This document shows, in pieces, positions 24,100 through 36,089 of a stretch of 64,000 nucleotides of DNA. This DNA is from Salticus scenicus (Eukaryota; Arthropoda; Arachnida; Araneae; Salticidae): positions 275,695,403 to 275,759,402 of the forward strand of contig OZ005648.1 in assembly GCA_963930645.1 (NCBI GenBank). The letters run 5' to 3'. A program made the position numbers and the translations under genes. Below the pieces are notes generated by a model, which saw only the letters and a program-made list of their open reading frames with translations, searched no databases and was not told the DNA's origin. Numbering within the stretch: position 1 is the first letter of the stretch; every line of letters starts with the position of its first letter.

Positions 24100-25230
24100 C
24101 AAAAATGACAAGAATAAGTCAATTAACGATGCCACAAAAAGTATTAATTTTAGCATGAAAATCAAAAAATATTTTAATACGTGAGATAATAAAACAATTA
24201 AATATTAACGAAATATTGGTGAGATGGAGTTTAGCAAGATATAAAATTTTTGGCTGTTTAAACAAAAAATTTGGCTTTAGGCAGCCACGTTGCTCATCCA
24301 AGCAAGATGACTACAAGTAAAAAAGCAAGTTTATAGAAAACGATTTGTATCATGTTCGGAACTTAGAGAAGATTAAAAAAAATGTTTAGCAAAATACTTT
24401 CTTCAAAAACAGTCCAGAAACAGCTAAACAAACCAGGTTTAAAACAAGAAGGTCTGCAAAAAAAGCCATTATTAAAGTAAGGTATTTAAAACAAAACAAG
24501 ACTTCAGTTGACCAAAAATTAAAAAAATATACAGTCAATTATTGGGCTGGACTGGTTGTCTCTGACGAGTCAAGTTTAATTTATTTCGAGCTGATGAAAA
24601 AAGCTTCTAGGACGAGGAAAATGTCACCGACTTAATGAAAATTACACTCTTGAAACAGTAACACATTCTCCGTACATTATGGTACGGAGGTGCATAACTT
24701 TTCAAGAAGTCAGGCAAATTATCATGCTCAAACGATCAATTAACTCCAAATAATAAACAGCCATTATAAAAGTGGCGCCTGACCGACTGATTTGAAGGTA
24801 ATTCAAACTTTTCCGCAAACATAATTTCAAGATGACATTGCACCTTGCTATACGGCATCTGTGGTATATTCAAATTGTTAAAATTTCCTATCCATTTCCA
24901 TGAGCACCTATAATTCTCTAAGTAATCATTACTTTTTTGACTTCATGTTAAATGCCACAAAAAATATCGTATAATTTTTTCTTTACCAGACCTGTAAATA
25001 GTCCTAATCTCAATCCGCTCGAAAATGTTTAGTCTATAAAAAGGCTGGAGGAGAAGGAGGAGGATTCGAAATTTGCAGCCTACAACTCTGCAAGAACTAG
25101 AAAAACTATTTATGATATTTGGCACATTGAAATTTCTAAGGTTTAAACTGAAACACTGTGTAATACTATGTCATTGCGCATTAAAGCAGTAATTCTATAT
25201 AAAGGTGGAATTAGCCCAATGCAGAGTGCA
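24100..25230 (+). pseudogene. Tc1-like transposase, heavily decayed
   Basis: Plus-strand frames, with many stops and shifts, give Tc1 transposase blocks in order. RQPRCSSKQDD, near 24280-24312, belongs to the N-terminal DNA-binding part. TVQKQLNKPGLKQEGLQKK, near 24410-24465, corresponds to the second helix-turn-helix domain. AGLVVSDESSLIYF, near 24550-24590, is the FSDES box with the first catalytic aspartate. VNSPNLNPLENV, near 24992-25028, is the SPDLNPIENLW box, and its E would be the third catalytic residue. TMSLRIKAVI followed by KGG, near 25165-25212, is the conserved tail. The QDNDPKH-type second-aspartate box is not readable. The order and spacing fit a nearly full-length but long-dead copy antisense to CASK. 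Ends and terminal repeats were not located. Confidence 0.8.
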
Positions 25231-26560
25231 TATTTTTATAAAGTAATTGTTTAGATCTAACAAATAAATAGTTTTATTTCATACATTAAAATAGCACTTG
25301 TTTATTTCATACAATAAATCACAATAGAATACAAAGTATATGTTTATTATATTACGTTTAAAAAGAAAGTTTTATGCAGCTTTTTATTAAGTGCTTCGTA
25401 GAGTGTAATAAAGCGAATTACTAAATCGAAAATCTACATAGGTATCATTTCATCTCTTTGGTATTATGCAAACATGACAGTTTTATTTGTTTCAACCATT
25501 AGTTTTGAAGTTATTACAATTTTTTTTTCGTCCCTTGGTGTATGTACATTTTATCGCTTACCTTTATTCTAGTAAGCCGTTTGAGTTTTATCATACTTTT
25601 CTGTCATACCTCAGCGCTCTACCAATATTCGAGAAGTTTTTTGAGAGTGACGCCCCTTATAAAGACCCCTTTGGTAGAGTATTATCTCTGCCCTTGATCT
25701 AGGCCAGAATTAATGTTCCTAGTACACAATTGGCTTTAATCCACATCCAGACCCCAATATTACGTTATTTGTTGTAAAAATAGCTGTTACATAAACCTAT
25801 ACTTTATTTCAAACATAACTATTTTCACATAACTGCTGTCATTTATACCCAGCCTCCGCTTTATCTTTACAATGATAATATTTCTTAATTATTAAATACT
25901 CATCATGTTAAATATATCAAATGGTTTTATCGTTTCTAATATATCTACTCGTACTGTCAGATTAATGCAGTTGTAGTGTAATTTGAAACGTCAAAAATTT
26001 TGTAACATTAATATATCTAACTAATTTCCACAGGCATCGTTTTCTGTGAGGGAGAAAAATAGTTACATGAATGAATCGATTATTTGCAAATAAATCAAAC
26101 ATCTTATTTTATAAATTGCATTTTTTAACTGAAAGATTACAAAGTGATTTTAGTTAATACCCACATTTTGTTTTTTCAATATATCTTCAATTCATTATCA
26201 TTCCCTCATAAAAATATTTTTAATCATACAAAACAGACACACATATTCACTTTCAGTTTTTTAAATAAAGAAGAATTCAACGAGATATTGACTAATGAAC
26301 TGCAGAAACTAACAATCACATAATGAATATGCTTCATTAGCTAAAATGATTTCATTATAACTGATTCTATTTCCAAGAGCAATTAAGTTAACAATGTTTT
26401 TAGCTCATTACACATTTTTTTAAGGGAAAGTAATTAACAGTCATTTTTTTCTGTTTCATATCATGACAGTTTTAAGCAAAAGCTTTTCATTCAACTAAAT
26501 AGTAAGTCTCTGTTTGAACAGACCTTAAAATTTTAATGGATATGGTTGTAATATTTGAAA
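25231..26560. other. AT-rich non-coding stretch, probably intron
   Basis: No gene recognised. The somewhat more complex sequence at 25560-25710 includes a phrase resembling a tRNA A box on the minus strand, but no matching B box. Confidence 0.45.
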
Positions 26561-26562
26561 TA

Positions 26563-27126
26563 CAGGGTGTCCCCTAAGTCTGTAGATATTTAAAAAAAAA
26601 ATCATAACTATTGAATGAATTGATAGAATTGAACGTGATTTGCGAAAAAATCATTCTCGTGAAGAGGATTTTTTTTTCTTTTGGTAAAGAAAAAGAATAT
26701 ATATAGCTGAATTTTTTATCGACGATATTTAAACAAATAGTTAAATTTTTCGCACAGATATGAAAGAAAAATATGCAAATGAAAGTCCTATAAATTGCAC
26801 AATTTTGCGATTAGAACAGTTTATTTCTTATTTTGCATCCTGCTTGTGCATATATGAAGTTTTAATTGCGATGCTGACTTGCTGGATAAAGCGTTATTTG
26901 TGAAAATGTTTTGTCTCAGGTAAGAACCGCCGACTGAAGCTACAGTTAGCAGTAATATAACTCGTTTGCAAACCGTAATTTGTAGTGACGATGGACACAT
27001 AGAAAAAGATTTATAACCTGCAAACATTTGTATGCAATTAAGTACAGTTTTTCATGAAAATGTGTGATATGATCAAGCACAGCGCCTTCTTTCGACAAAT
27101 AGCTTAAATATTATTTTTTTCTTTAC

Positions 27127-27169
<43 letters not shown>

Positions 27170-27446
27170 GTGGGAATGATTTTTTCGCAAACCGCGTTCA
27201 ATGGACAATATTCCTGTGACCTCACAGTAGATAATATCGCCAAACACGTGGCCGATATTTTGTAAACAAATTAGATTCAAGATGCCATTTTATTGTTATG
27301 CATAACATTTTCCTAAATATTTCTCCAGTGAAACTTAATAATCAGATATCTGTTCAAACAAGAACAAAAGAGAAATGTAAACAACTGAATCGAATGATAA
27401 AGTTAAGACTATTCCATATCGTAAAATTGCAGTACATTTTATGTAT

Positions 27447-27477
<31 letters not shown>

Positions 27478-27934
27478 ATGAATAAAAGATTAATAAGAAC
27501 ATTTTATACACACACACATATATATAGATATCAAAGCTTAAATAATTAAAATTTCAATGACTTTAATAAAGGAATTTATTAAATGGAGCATCCATTTAAA
27601 TTTGTTGACATCGCCACCGTTTACATGGCAACTTTTAATATTACATATGTTGATTAATATTAAAGCATATTACTAAAACTGGATTAAAAACAAAAGAAAG
27701 GTATCACTATATCACTCTTATTTCAATTTCATATAATCTGTAACTCTTATAAATAATATTCCAAGATAAAAATTTGCAAGCCACAATGCTTTGCTATGGT
27801 AGAGTTGAAGATTGTTTGCCTAACCCCCTGATATTCTTGTAGCCTCGAACCCAAAGTGAGAATATGGTTCATTCTATCAATTCATTCAATAGTTATGAAT
27901 TTTTAAAATGTCTACAGACTTAGGGGACACCCTG
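26563..27934. mobile_element. TIR element (Tc1/mariner-type ends) with nested insertion
   Basis: The ends are near-perfect inverted repeats of about 70 bp starting CAGGGTGTCCCCTAAGTCTG, and TA flanks them on both sides (26561-26562 and 27935-27936). The left arm continues through TTGCGAAAAAATCATTC and GGTAAAGAAAAA. Its inverted counterpart is not beside the right end but inside, at about 27090-27205. The simplest reading is an originally long-armed foldback element whose right arm was split by an insertion of about 660 bp (about 27206-27863). An A-run of about 38 (27127-27164) expands one arm. No transposase is recognised in either part. Confidence 0.82.
27446..27476. repeat. (CA)n/(TA)n microsatellite
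   Basis: A (CA)n tract of about 23 bp is followed by (TA)n inside the nested insertion. A second short CACACA/TATATA block follows at about 27509-27527. Confidence 0.9.
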
Positions 27935-27936
27935 TA

Positions 27937-28509
27937 TATTGCAATAATTTCCAATCTTTAAAAGACTCAACTGAATAAAAGCACATAAGCATGATATTTA
28001 AATAAATTGCATATCTTCAGAATTTTATTCTCAATGATATTTTAGCAATCAGAAAACAGATTTTTTTTTTCTTTACATTTCTAAAACTGTTAGCAGTTTT
28101 GTAATTGTAACACAAAATATAATTAGAAAATGTATTTAGAAAATGTATTCAGAATTAAACGATTACAATATTCAAACACACATACATATGTATGTTTGTA
28201 TATTTATATAGATATATGTTTTACTTAATTTTCAAAGTAAATAGTAGAAATGAAACGGTGTATAATAATTTACTGCGATACTTAATGCGTAAAACAATGC
28301 TTCGTAAATTAAATGTTCGTTTTATTTACTTTTCTAATTCTTTTTCTGCTAGAAGAGATATACGCTAATATATTTTCAAGAACGATAAACATAATACAGA
28401 TATGAATTATCATTATTACATTTCTTTTGCATACACACTACAAAATGTATAAATGAAGTTATTTTTATTTAGTTTTTTTTTAAACACAGTTATTTGAAAT
28501 AAATTTATA
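27937..28509. other. AT-rich non-coding stretch
   Basis: Nothing recognised. Confidence 0.5.
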
Positions 28510-28840
28510 AGTTATCTAAAGGAAGAGCAAATGAAAACAAAACAGAAGAAAGAAAATCTTCTGCAAAAAATAAAAAAAAGGAAAATTTTGAAAAGAAATT
28601 TTTTTCCAGAAACAAAAAAGCGCCAGGAAAGCCAAATGACAACGTGGAAGCAAGAAAAACGAAGAGGACCAGGACAATCTGTATCTTTGCTGTCTTAAAT
28701 CATTTGAAAGCAATAAACCGGGAGAACACGTTCAATGTATCATGTGCAAACGCTGGATACGTGAATCATGTGTTATTACAGCAGAAACGATATTTTATGT
28801 TTATCTTTATTCAAAATTTTATCAATAAAAGCAAATAATT
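28510..28840 (+). pseudogene. Pogo/Tigger-like transposase tail with zinc-finger remnant
   Basis: Two plus-strand frames, joined by a shift near 28697, resemble the C-terminal end of CENP-B/pogo-type transposases. The first gives ETKKRQESQMTTWKQEKRRG, a basic linker. The second gives PGEHVQCIMCKRWIRESCV, which matches the C-x2-C-x-RW-x-H-E-x-C core of the PHD-like finger often found at the end of these proteins; the histidine is replaced by arginine. A frameshift and stops make it non-functional. No DDE core is visible upstream, so only the tail remains. The family is inferred from this motif alone and could be another zinc-finger transposase tail. Confidence 0.55.
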
Positions 28841-29436
28841 CAGTTTATAATTTAAAACTGATTGTTTTTTTCTTTTTCTTTTTTTCTTTTCTTTTTCTGT
28901 TTTTCAAGCCTAATTTTGCATAATTTTAGGCTTTATTGAGGAATGTTGTATGAATGACTTTCTTTGGTTTATATTGGGTTTTCGTTCGAACAATACAAAT
29001 TTAAGATTTGATACAAATTTTAAACATTTATATAACTTCTGTACTATCAGAACATTAAACATGTGACGTCTACACACTTATTCTACAATTGACATAGGTT
29101 GGCTCAATTGATTTGGCGTGAGTTTGAGCTTCTAAACTAATACTGATAATTAATATTTAAATTAAGAATGGAAATACTTCCATTCTTGCTTTTGCCTCCA
29201 AGGCAGTAGCACGTGTTTTTTGCACCCGAAGAAGAAAGGCCACGTCCTTTCGAAACCGGTAGTGCTGTCTTCAATTTCATGCTGTGGGAAGAAGTTTTGA
29301 AATTTAAATATTGATTGTACACCAGTTTTTTAATGTAGTAATGATAGTTTATATTTTCAAGTTTTACCATGGTGACTCCTTCGTAAATGTACAGTGATAG
29401 CGTTAACGTACAAAAATAAATTATTGATAAGTTGTA

Positions 29437-29470
<34 letters not shown>

Positions 29471-32400
29471 AAAGAAAAAGAAACGCGCGACACTAACCCC
29501 GGTCTAACCTACGTGCATTAATTGCTTGTATTAACTTGACAAAGTATAACTCAAATACATTCTTTTTTAGTAGCAATATTTTTATCCCAAAACACTGAAA
29601 ACTAACTAATATACCTTAATAAATCTTAAAAAACACGACGTGCTGACTATATAGCAAGAAAAAGCAAACGCTTATTGTAAACAACTATAAAAATGTTTCA
29701 AGAACAGCAGACAAACATAGTGCTACAATAGTTTAGTTACAAATTAGTTGACATTTATTGCTAAAATAAAAGGAAACTGGTGGATAAAGGAAAAAATAAA
29801 TAAATAGGTCGGAGCCAAAGAAATATTTTAATAGAATACTTGAAAAGCAAGAGCAGCTCTAGATGATTAGTTTAATAAAAAGGAAAGAAAGACAATAGGA
29901 ATGAGGTATCTAATTTAATCTTGTCTCTATTTTACTTCATTTTTTTCAACAAAGAGTCTTAAAGATTGTAAGAATATTTTTGGATGCAACATTTTTAAAA
30001 CGTGAAACCATTTATCCATTTATTTGACCGAAGATTTGATAAAAATCATAAACTTTTATAAAATATTTTTATGAAACAGATGAAATTTGCTTAATGTGCA
30101 ATACTATTTTTAAATGCAGAAATAAAAAATCTTTAGTTGGATGGTTGGTTGCTTGGGTTTTACGTCGCACTAGTGCTGCGCAGATGGGCAAATGGCGAAA
30201 AAAAAATCTTTAGAAGGCATTAAATATTTAGAAATTTTTATTCATGAATAAAAATAATCTAATATTTAACTTAAATATATTTAAATAGGCATTAAATATA
30301 TTTAAGTTAGATATTACTTTTTTATGACAAAATAGTAATAAATTTTGTAACAGCAGCAGCAACATCAATAATAATAATAATCTTTTTTTAAAAGAATAGA
30401 GCTTTGCACAAAAGTAATTTTTTATCCTTTTACCTATAAGGTATTATCGCATATATATATATATTACATGGGATATATTATTTGCATATAAATAAGCATG
30501 CAGTACTTATATCAACAAAAACATATATAAGATGAAATTTAAGTGAAAAATAAACAATTATTTTAAAATCTATCGTAGATAGATAAAATCTTTTTTTAAT
30601 GTTTGGTAAAACTCAGATGTTTAAAAAATAAATAATTTTCCAAATATTGCAAATAAAATTATGATAATTCTTTACTGATGTTTTTACCGTTCAAAGGTGC
30701 TTGACTCTTTAAAGGAAAAAAAATATATATAAGATTAATTAAATTAGAAAATAAAATTATCTTTTTTTTATGTATCAAGATTTCTTTCAAAATCATTACA
30801 AAAAATGTGTGTGTGTGGGGGGGGGGGGGAGGGAGTGAATCTTAGTAAAAATATTTTCTACTAATTTTGAGAATAATAAAAGTGACATTAATTAGTAAAT
30901 ATTTTATTTTTTTAAAGCTATCTGAACTATTGTTATCTTATAATAAAGCATAATTATACTCATTATTATCATATATTTCATTAAAAATGTATTGTTAATA
31001 TATTTAATGTCGATTCAAGCATTAGTTTTAAGGGTTTTTCTTTTTTTTTTAATTGAAGAATTTTGCGAACGTATTCGACGCAGCATGTTATAAAATTTGT
31101 AACTATAAAATAAAATGGCCTATTTAATGAAAGTTAAGTAATTACTTGTAAGAAATCATGAACGTCAATGTAAATTAAGAGTTCCCTTTAAATAAAATGA
31201 CTGCATTTCAAATTATCAAGATTTTTTTTTTTTTTTCCAGAAGCAAATATTTACGCTTTTGCTGTTTCTCAGATAAGAATTGATTTCTTTGTTTACCTTT
31301 TCTTTCTTTTATGAAAACTATTGCTTTGATAGAAAAACGCAACCGTCATTCTGTTGATAATTGTTATTCATATCGTTGTGGTTATTTATATATATATATA
31401 TTTTCCCTTAAGCTAAAGTGTTTTAAGCAAATGTACTTTATTTATATTATTTTTCACTTATTTTTCAAGTTAAGTCACTTTTTTGTAGAACTAAATGAAT
31501 TTCTTCGTGGAATTTGCATATTTAATTTTCTACGTAATGCAAACAAACTTTAAGTTAGTGAATCTATTTTCAAAAAACAAAAACACCACTAAAATTTGAA
31601 CAGTTACCTAAAATTTAAGTACCTTAGAAAAGTACCTTAAGTACCTAATTTTTGTTTAAAATTAAATGACTTAAAATAGCATTTAAATATATTCTTTAGT
31701 AAAAGTTGGGGAAAAAGCCAATGTGAGAGGTTACGGTGACCTTTCAATTATTAATAAACATATTAAGGCAGAAAATTTATTTTTATTTGTTGCTAATAAG
31801 ACTGTCCTATATAGTCTCTATCTAGAATTACTTTATCCTGCGGTTTTTTTAAGACTGTAATGTAAGATGATGCGGATGTACACTCTAGAAAAAAAAATCC
31901 GTTTATATCACAGAAAATTTCTTGCAGCACAGTTCCCAGAAAATATTCGTTTGTTGTTATGCAAAATATACGTTGATATTTTTTTCTGGAACAGAACAAG
32001 GCAGGAAATATTTGTACGTACCAGATTTTTTCCGTGGGACATACTAAATTCTCCAGTTCTACTAGCCAAAATCGAACCAGAGTACTCTGCATAGTCGACG
32101 ACCATGTCACCTCGGAGCCACAGAAGTACACATCGTTCTGTTACTCAGCACTTCCCAATTCTACTTTGACATCAAATTACCCGTAGGTAAAGCAGAAAAA
32201 ATATGTAGACCAGGAAATTCTCTATTAATAGTTACAGATTTTATCTGATTACAGAAAAATTAAAAAGCTTATTTTGATAGACTGAGAATGTAATTTTGCA
32301 CTAAATTTATGTAATTTTAGAAATAAGAAATTCTCTAGGAAATTTACGTATATTTTTTGCAGATCAATTTTACAGTGTAGGTTATAGATCCCTTCATCAG

Positions 32401-32471
32401 ATCGTATAATCGCAGTCGTATAACTAAAATACAAAAAATAAAAATTAAGTAAATAAATAAATAAATAAAAG
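28841..32471. other. AT-rich non-coding stretch, probably intron
   Basis: It holds an A-run at about 29440-29468, a G-run at about 30819-30829, a T-run at 31222-31236 and the short dispersed motif TTTTACGTCGCACTAGTGCT at about 30158-30178. The 31800-32160 segment is less AT-rich and has overlapping open frames on both strands, but none shows a domain. Confidence 0.45.
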
Positions 32472-32902
32472 AATAGTAGAAGCTTTTTATTCTGGATCTT
32501 TAAAAAGCACAAAATAAAAATTTTAATCTTGCAAAGTCATGCTATAAAGAAATGACAGTTTCAACACTAAGAAAATTTTAGAGAAAAATATAGATATTTC
32601 CCTTTTGCAAGGGATGAACAATTTTTAAATATTCAAAATATTTTAGAAAGCTTTTGAAACCTTTGAAATTTTTGGTTTAACGGATACTTATACAAAAACC
32701 AATAACTAAGAATATTGGTCTCGAACAATTTTTAAAAAATGATTTTGGATATTTAAAGATTTTCAGCTCTTCCAAAAGTGAAATATCTATATTTTTCTCT
32801 ATATTTTTCTGAGTGTTGAAACTTTCATTTCTTTATAGAATGAAAAAATTAAATTTTTATTTTATGCTTTTAAAGGTTCCACGATAAAAAGCTTCTACTA
32901 TT
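32472..32902. mobile_element. Foldback/MITE, about 150-bp inverted arms
   Basis: The left arm begins AATAGTAGAAGCTTTTTAT and the right arm, reversed, begins identically. The arms remain alignable through AAAATAAAAATTT, CTATAAAGAAATGA, AGTTTCAACACT and GAGAAAAATATAGATATTTC. The inner halves are a weaker inverted repeat around AATTTTTAAATATTCAAAAT, so almost the whole 431 bp can fold. There is no coding sequence. The target duplication is not clear. Confidence 0.8.
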
Positions 32903-34662
32903 AAAAACTTTCTTTTTACTTAAATTTTTATTTTTAATTATTTCCAGAAAAAAAAAAAATATGTCAATAAAATTTGTATACATCCCTTTTCAAACCATTA
33001 TACTTTTCACAGTACAAAAATATTCATTTACAACCATTTGAATATTTCATCGAAATTTTATTTAACAAATACTCGTTTTATATTTTTCTCTCTTATCCAC
33101 TATCAACAGCATTAAAATTATTCAAATGTGACCGTTCGAATCTTTTATAGAAATGTTATTTAATCAATTATTATCTTTAAAATAAATAAATAAAAATATT
33201 GTGATATTTCAGCTTTAGAATATTTAAAAACAGAGTTCAAATTCATGGCTTTAAGAAAAACAATTTTCGAAACATTCTTTTTTTTTTTTTTTTTTTTTTT
33301 TTGTCAACATGTTTAAATTTTATGATAAAAATCTTCAAAAATTTTTCATGCTCATAATTTGTTAAAAATCCATTAATTGTCTTATAACCTTGGGATAAAC
33401 AGGTACTTGTATAGGCAGGCGTGTAAATAAATTAGAAGATTAAAATGAAAGAAAAATAAATTTCAAATGAATTATGTTTGAGAGCTAGATCTAATGCTTT
33501 AAGTTTTTCAACGGATAAATAGTTTTATTACTTAAATAAATATACATATGTAAAGATCAAAGCTTTGAATGTTTGCTAAAATCAATAATTACTCTCCAGA
33601 GTGACTTATCAATGGTTTTAAATAACCTACAAGAAACTCCATTCAACTGTTTCAAAATAAACTAAATATAATTGAAATAAAACAGAAATTTTAAGTTAAT
33701 TGATTTTAAAATCTAACTTGTGTAAATACCAACATTTCATTAACAGGATAACTCAAATTAACTTGAATGGCAATAAATATTAAAACATCTTGTCAAAGTT
33801 TCCAAGTTACGATTTTTATTTTCATTATTTGTATTCCTTGAGTAATATTTTCATGCTTTTAATGACTTTTATGAAATGGCATGTTTCAATTTCTAATACA
33901 TTTTATGCCATGGTTTAAAATAAGTGACAATTATGAAATATTTTGAAAGGAAGGGCCAAGATAAAATAAAATGTTGCCATAAGTAATGATACGAACTGAA
34001 ATGTTGTATTTGATAAAACATAATATTTTTAAAGGTATATTCTTATAAATATGATATACAAGGTGAACCATGAAACCCTGACACATTTGAAACTTGAAAA
34101 TAAACTACAATGCTTCTTACGATGAAAAGTTTTGTTTAGGCAAATAAGAAAAATTAGTTCCAAATGTTGCTCAAAGATGGAAAACACCAATAAAACTTTG
34201 AAATGCTAGTCAAGTAATTATAGAGCATTTACCTTGTGAAATTCATTAGAATATTTCAATGTGTGCGTCCTTTACAGTTCGTACCACATTTAAATAATAA
34301 TCCAATTCAATCCACACACATTCTCTAGAATTGATTATGGAAGAACTAAATTATTATTAACATCTTCATTATCAACCATAAAGAAAACATACACACACTT
34401 TGTTCTTTACAAAATTCCAAGAAAAGAAAACATTTAGTCAGGGGGTTCAAGGTATACAAGGAGAAAAAATCGCTGTAAAAACGAAACATAGGCAATGCAT
34501 GTTTGAGTTGCCTGATGTCGAATTTATAGCTATCCTCAAACCCTTAAATAAAACATTTCAACTTAAAGAGTAGTGAATGTGTATATAAAGAGCAAACATA
34601 AAAATATCTCTAAAATAACAAATATAATGTTTAAATACAAAGATAGTTTCTTGAAATTTATA
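32903..34662. other. AT-rich non-coding stretch
   Basis: A T-run lies at about 33277-33302. A possible diverged TIR pair, ACAAGGTGAACCATGAAACC at about 34069 and a reversed GAACCCCCTGACT at about 34436-34448, is too weak to call. Nothing else recognised. Confidence 0.4.
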
Positions 34663-34994
34663 TTAACACGTTAATCGCAGAAAATTTTTCACATGGGCCA
34701 TGGTAACTTTATTAGATAATTTAGTTAAAAATGTATCAAGGAAACTTAATGTATCACAGAAAATTTTTTTTTTTGCCAAAATTCCCGGAAAAACACTATT
34801 TTTTATGTCACACATATATGACTGACATGACCCTATATTAAAACTTTTTTTCTCGACAAGCCGTGTCAGTCTTATATGTCTGACGCATCCAAACAACATA
34901 CAACAAGTATTAACACGTTAATCGCCATGTCAGTCATATGTGCCTGACGCTAAGAAGTTCTACATGAGCCATGTCAGACATATATGTCTGACCA
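34663..34994. repeat. piggyBac-like terminal repeats, two direct copies
   Basis: TTAACACGTTAATCGC occurs at 34663 and again at 34910, in the same orientation. A TTAA followed by ACACGTTAA-type ends fits piggyBac-superfamily termini, which always sit in TTAA. Between and after the copies are repeated palindromic phrases such as GTCAGTCATATGTGCCTGAC and GTCAGACATATATGTCTGAC. No inverted partner end was found, so these look like half-elements or a tandem remnant. The superfamily is inferred from the termini. Confidence 0.55.
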
Positions 34995-36089
34995 AAAAAA
35001 AAAAAAAAATGTTTTCTATTTCTAGATACACAAAACATCTAGTTAAAAAATAAAAACGAAAAATTACTATAACAAATAAAATTATACAATAATGCAAATA
35101 CGAGGAAATTTTGTGAGGTTATTAAGAATGTTCTTAGTGTTATCGTAACAAAACTCATTTTTACTTCTAATAAATTTTTAGTTTAAAACAGCAAAATAAC
35201 GTCAAGTGAACAAAATATATTTTATAGTTTTAATCAAATTCTTTTTTTGAGTATATCTTAAAGTTAATTTAACTGAAGTTTAAAATTGTCTAAACATACT
35301 TCAAGTATAGGAAAATCAAAAATTTATACAATCGTTGAATTTCGATGTATTTCGATCGGTATTATAAAATATCGAGATGAATACGTCTTTCTGAACATAT
35401 TCATACATATCATAAATGTTACATATTATTCCTAATGGATGCTCTTCTATTTATTCATTGTGAGTTTTTTTTCTTTTCAGCAATATTTTCCCTTTCCCAC
35501 GAGGAATAACTTTTATTTCTCTTTATTCCTTCTTTATTTTTTCGATTTAAGATTGATATTGAATATTTTTGATGCCATAGATTTCTCTTTCAAAGTTTTG
35601 AATTATTTCTGTAATCTAGAAGGGGGGGGGGGAGTAAATTTCCTTTGACATTTTTTCCTTTTCCTTTTTTTTTTTCATTCTAAAAAATGCAGAAATAATA
35701 TTTTAATTTTTTTTTTTTTGAAATATTAAAAGGTAAAATGTAGAATAAATTTCATAGAGATGAAAGTAATTTTCTTTTATCTGTTTTTCTCTTTCAATCA
35801 GCTTTTTGTCATAAATTTTGATGAATTGTTTATTAGAAATCTGATGAATATTTAAAAAGCTCCATAAACACAAGCAAATTTCTTTTTATAAGCAAACTGA
35901 AAAATCCAGACACAGTTTTAAAATTGAAAATAATAAATAAATATTTCAAATTCCATGAAAATATCCCCACCACGGTAAAGAGCAAACAAACAAACAATAT
36001 ACGTTGAATTATAATGTAGTAAAATATTCAAGATATTAAAATTATTATTTACGAATAAAGACCATCCTTGATAACATCCTTGATCTTAG
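34995..36089. other. AT-rich non-coding stretch
   Basis: A G-run lies at about 35622-35632. No gene recognised. Confidence 0.45.

Noticed and set aside
25590..25640. Minus-strand TTGGTAGAGCGCTGAGG resembling a tRNA A box
   Set aside because: No B box or cloverleaf partner at the expected distance.
29224..29257. CCGAAGAAG, hairpin AAAGG/CCTTT, then CGAAAC: hammerhead-like order
   Set aside because: The CUGAUGA core has two changes and the flanking sequences do not pair as stem I. Chance or very old relic.
31793..32131. Overlapping frames on both strands in a less AT-rich patch
   Set aside because: Neither translation shows a known family, and codon use does not favour one strand.
34065..34455. 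Possible TIR element with ACAAGGTGAACC-type ends
   Set aside because: The two ends match only after gaps, and there is no target duplication.
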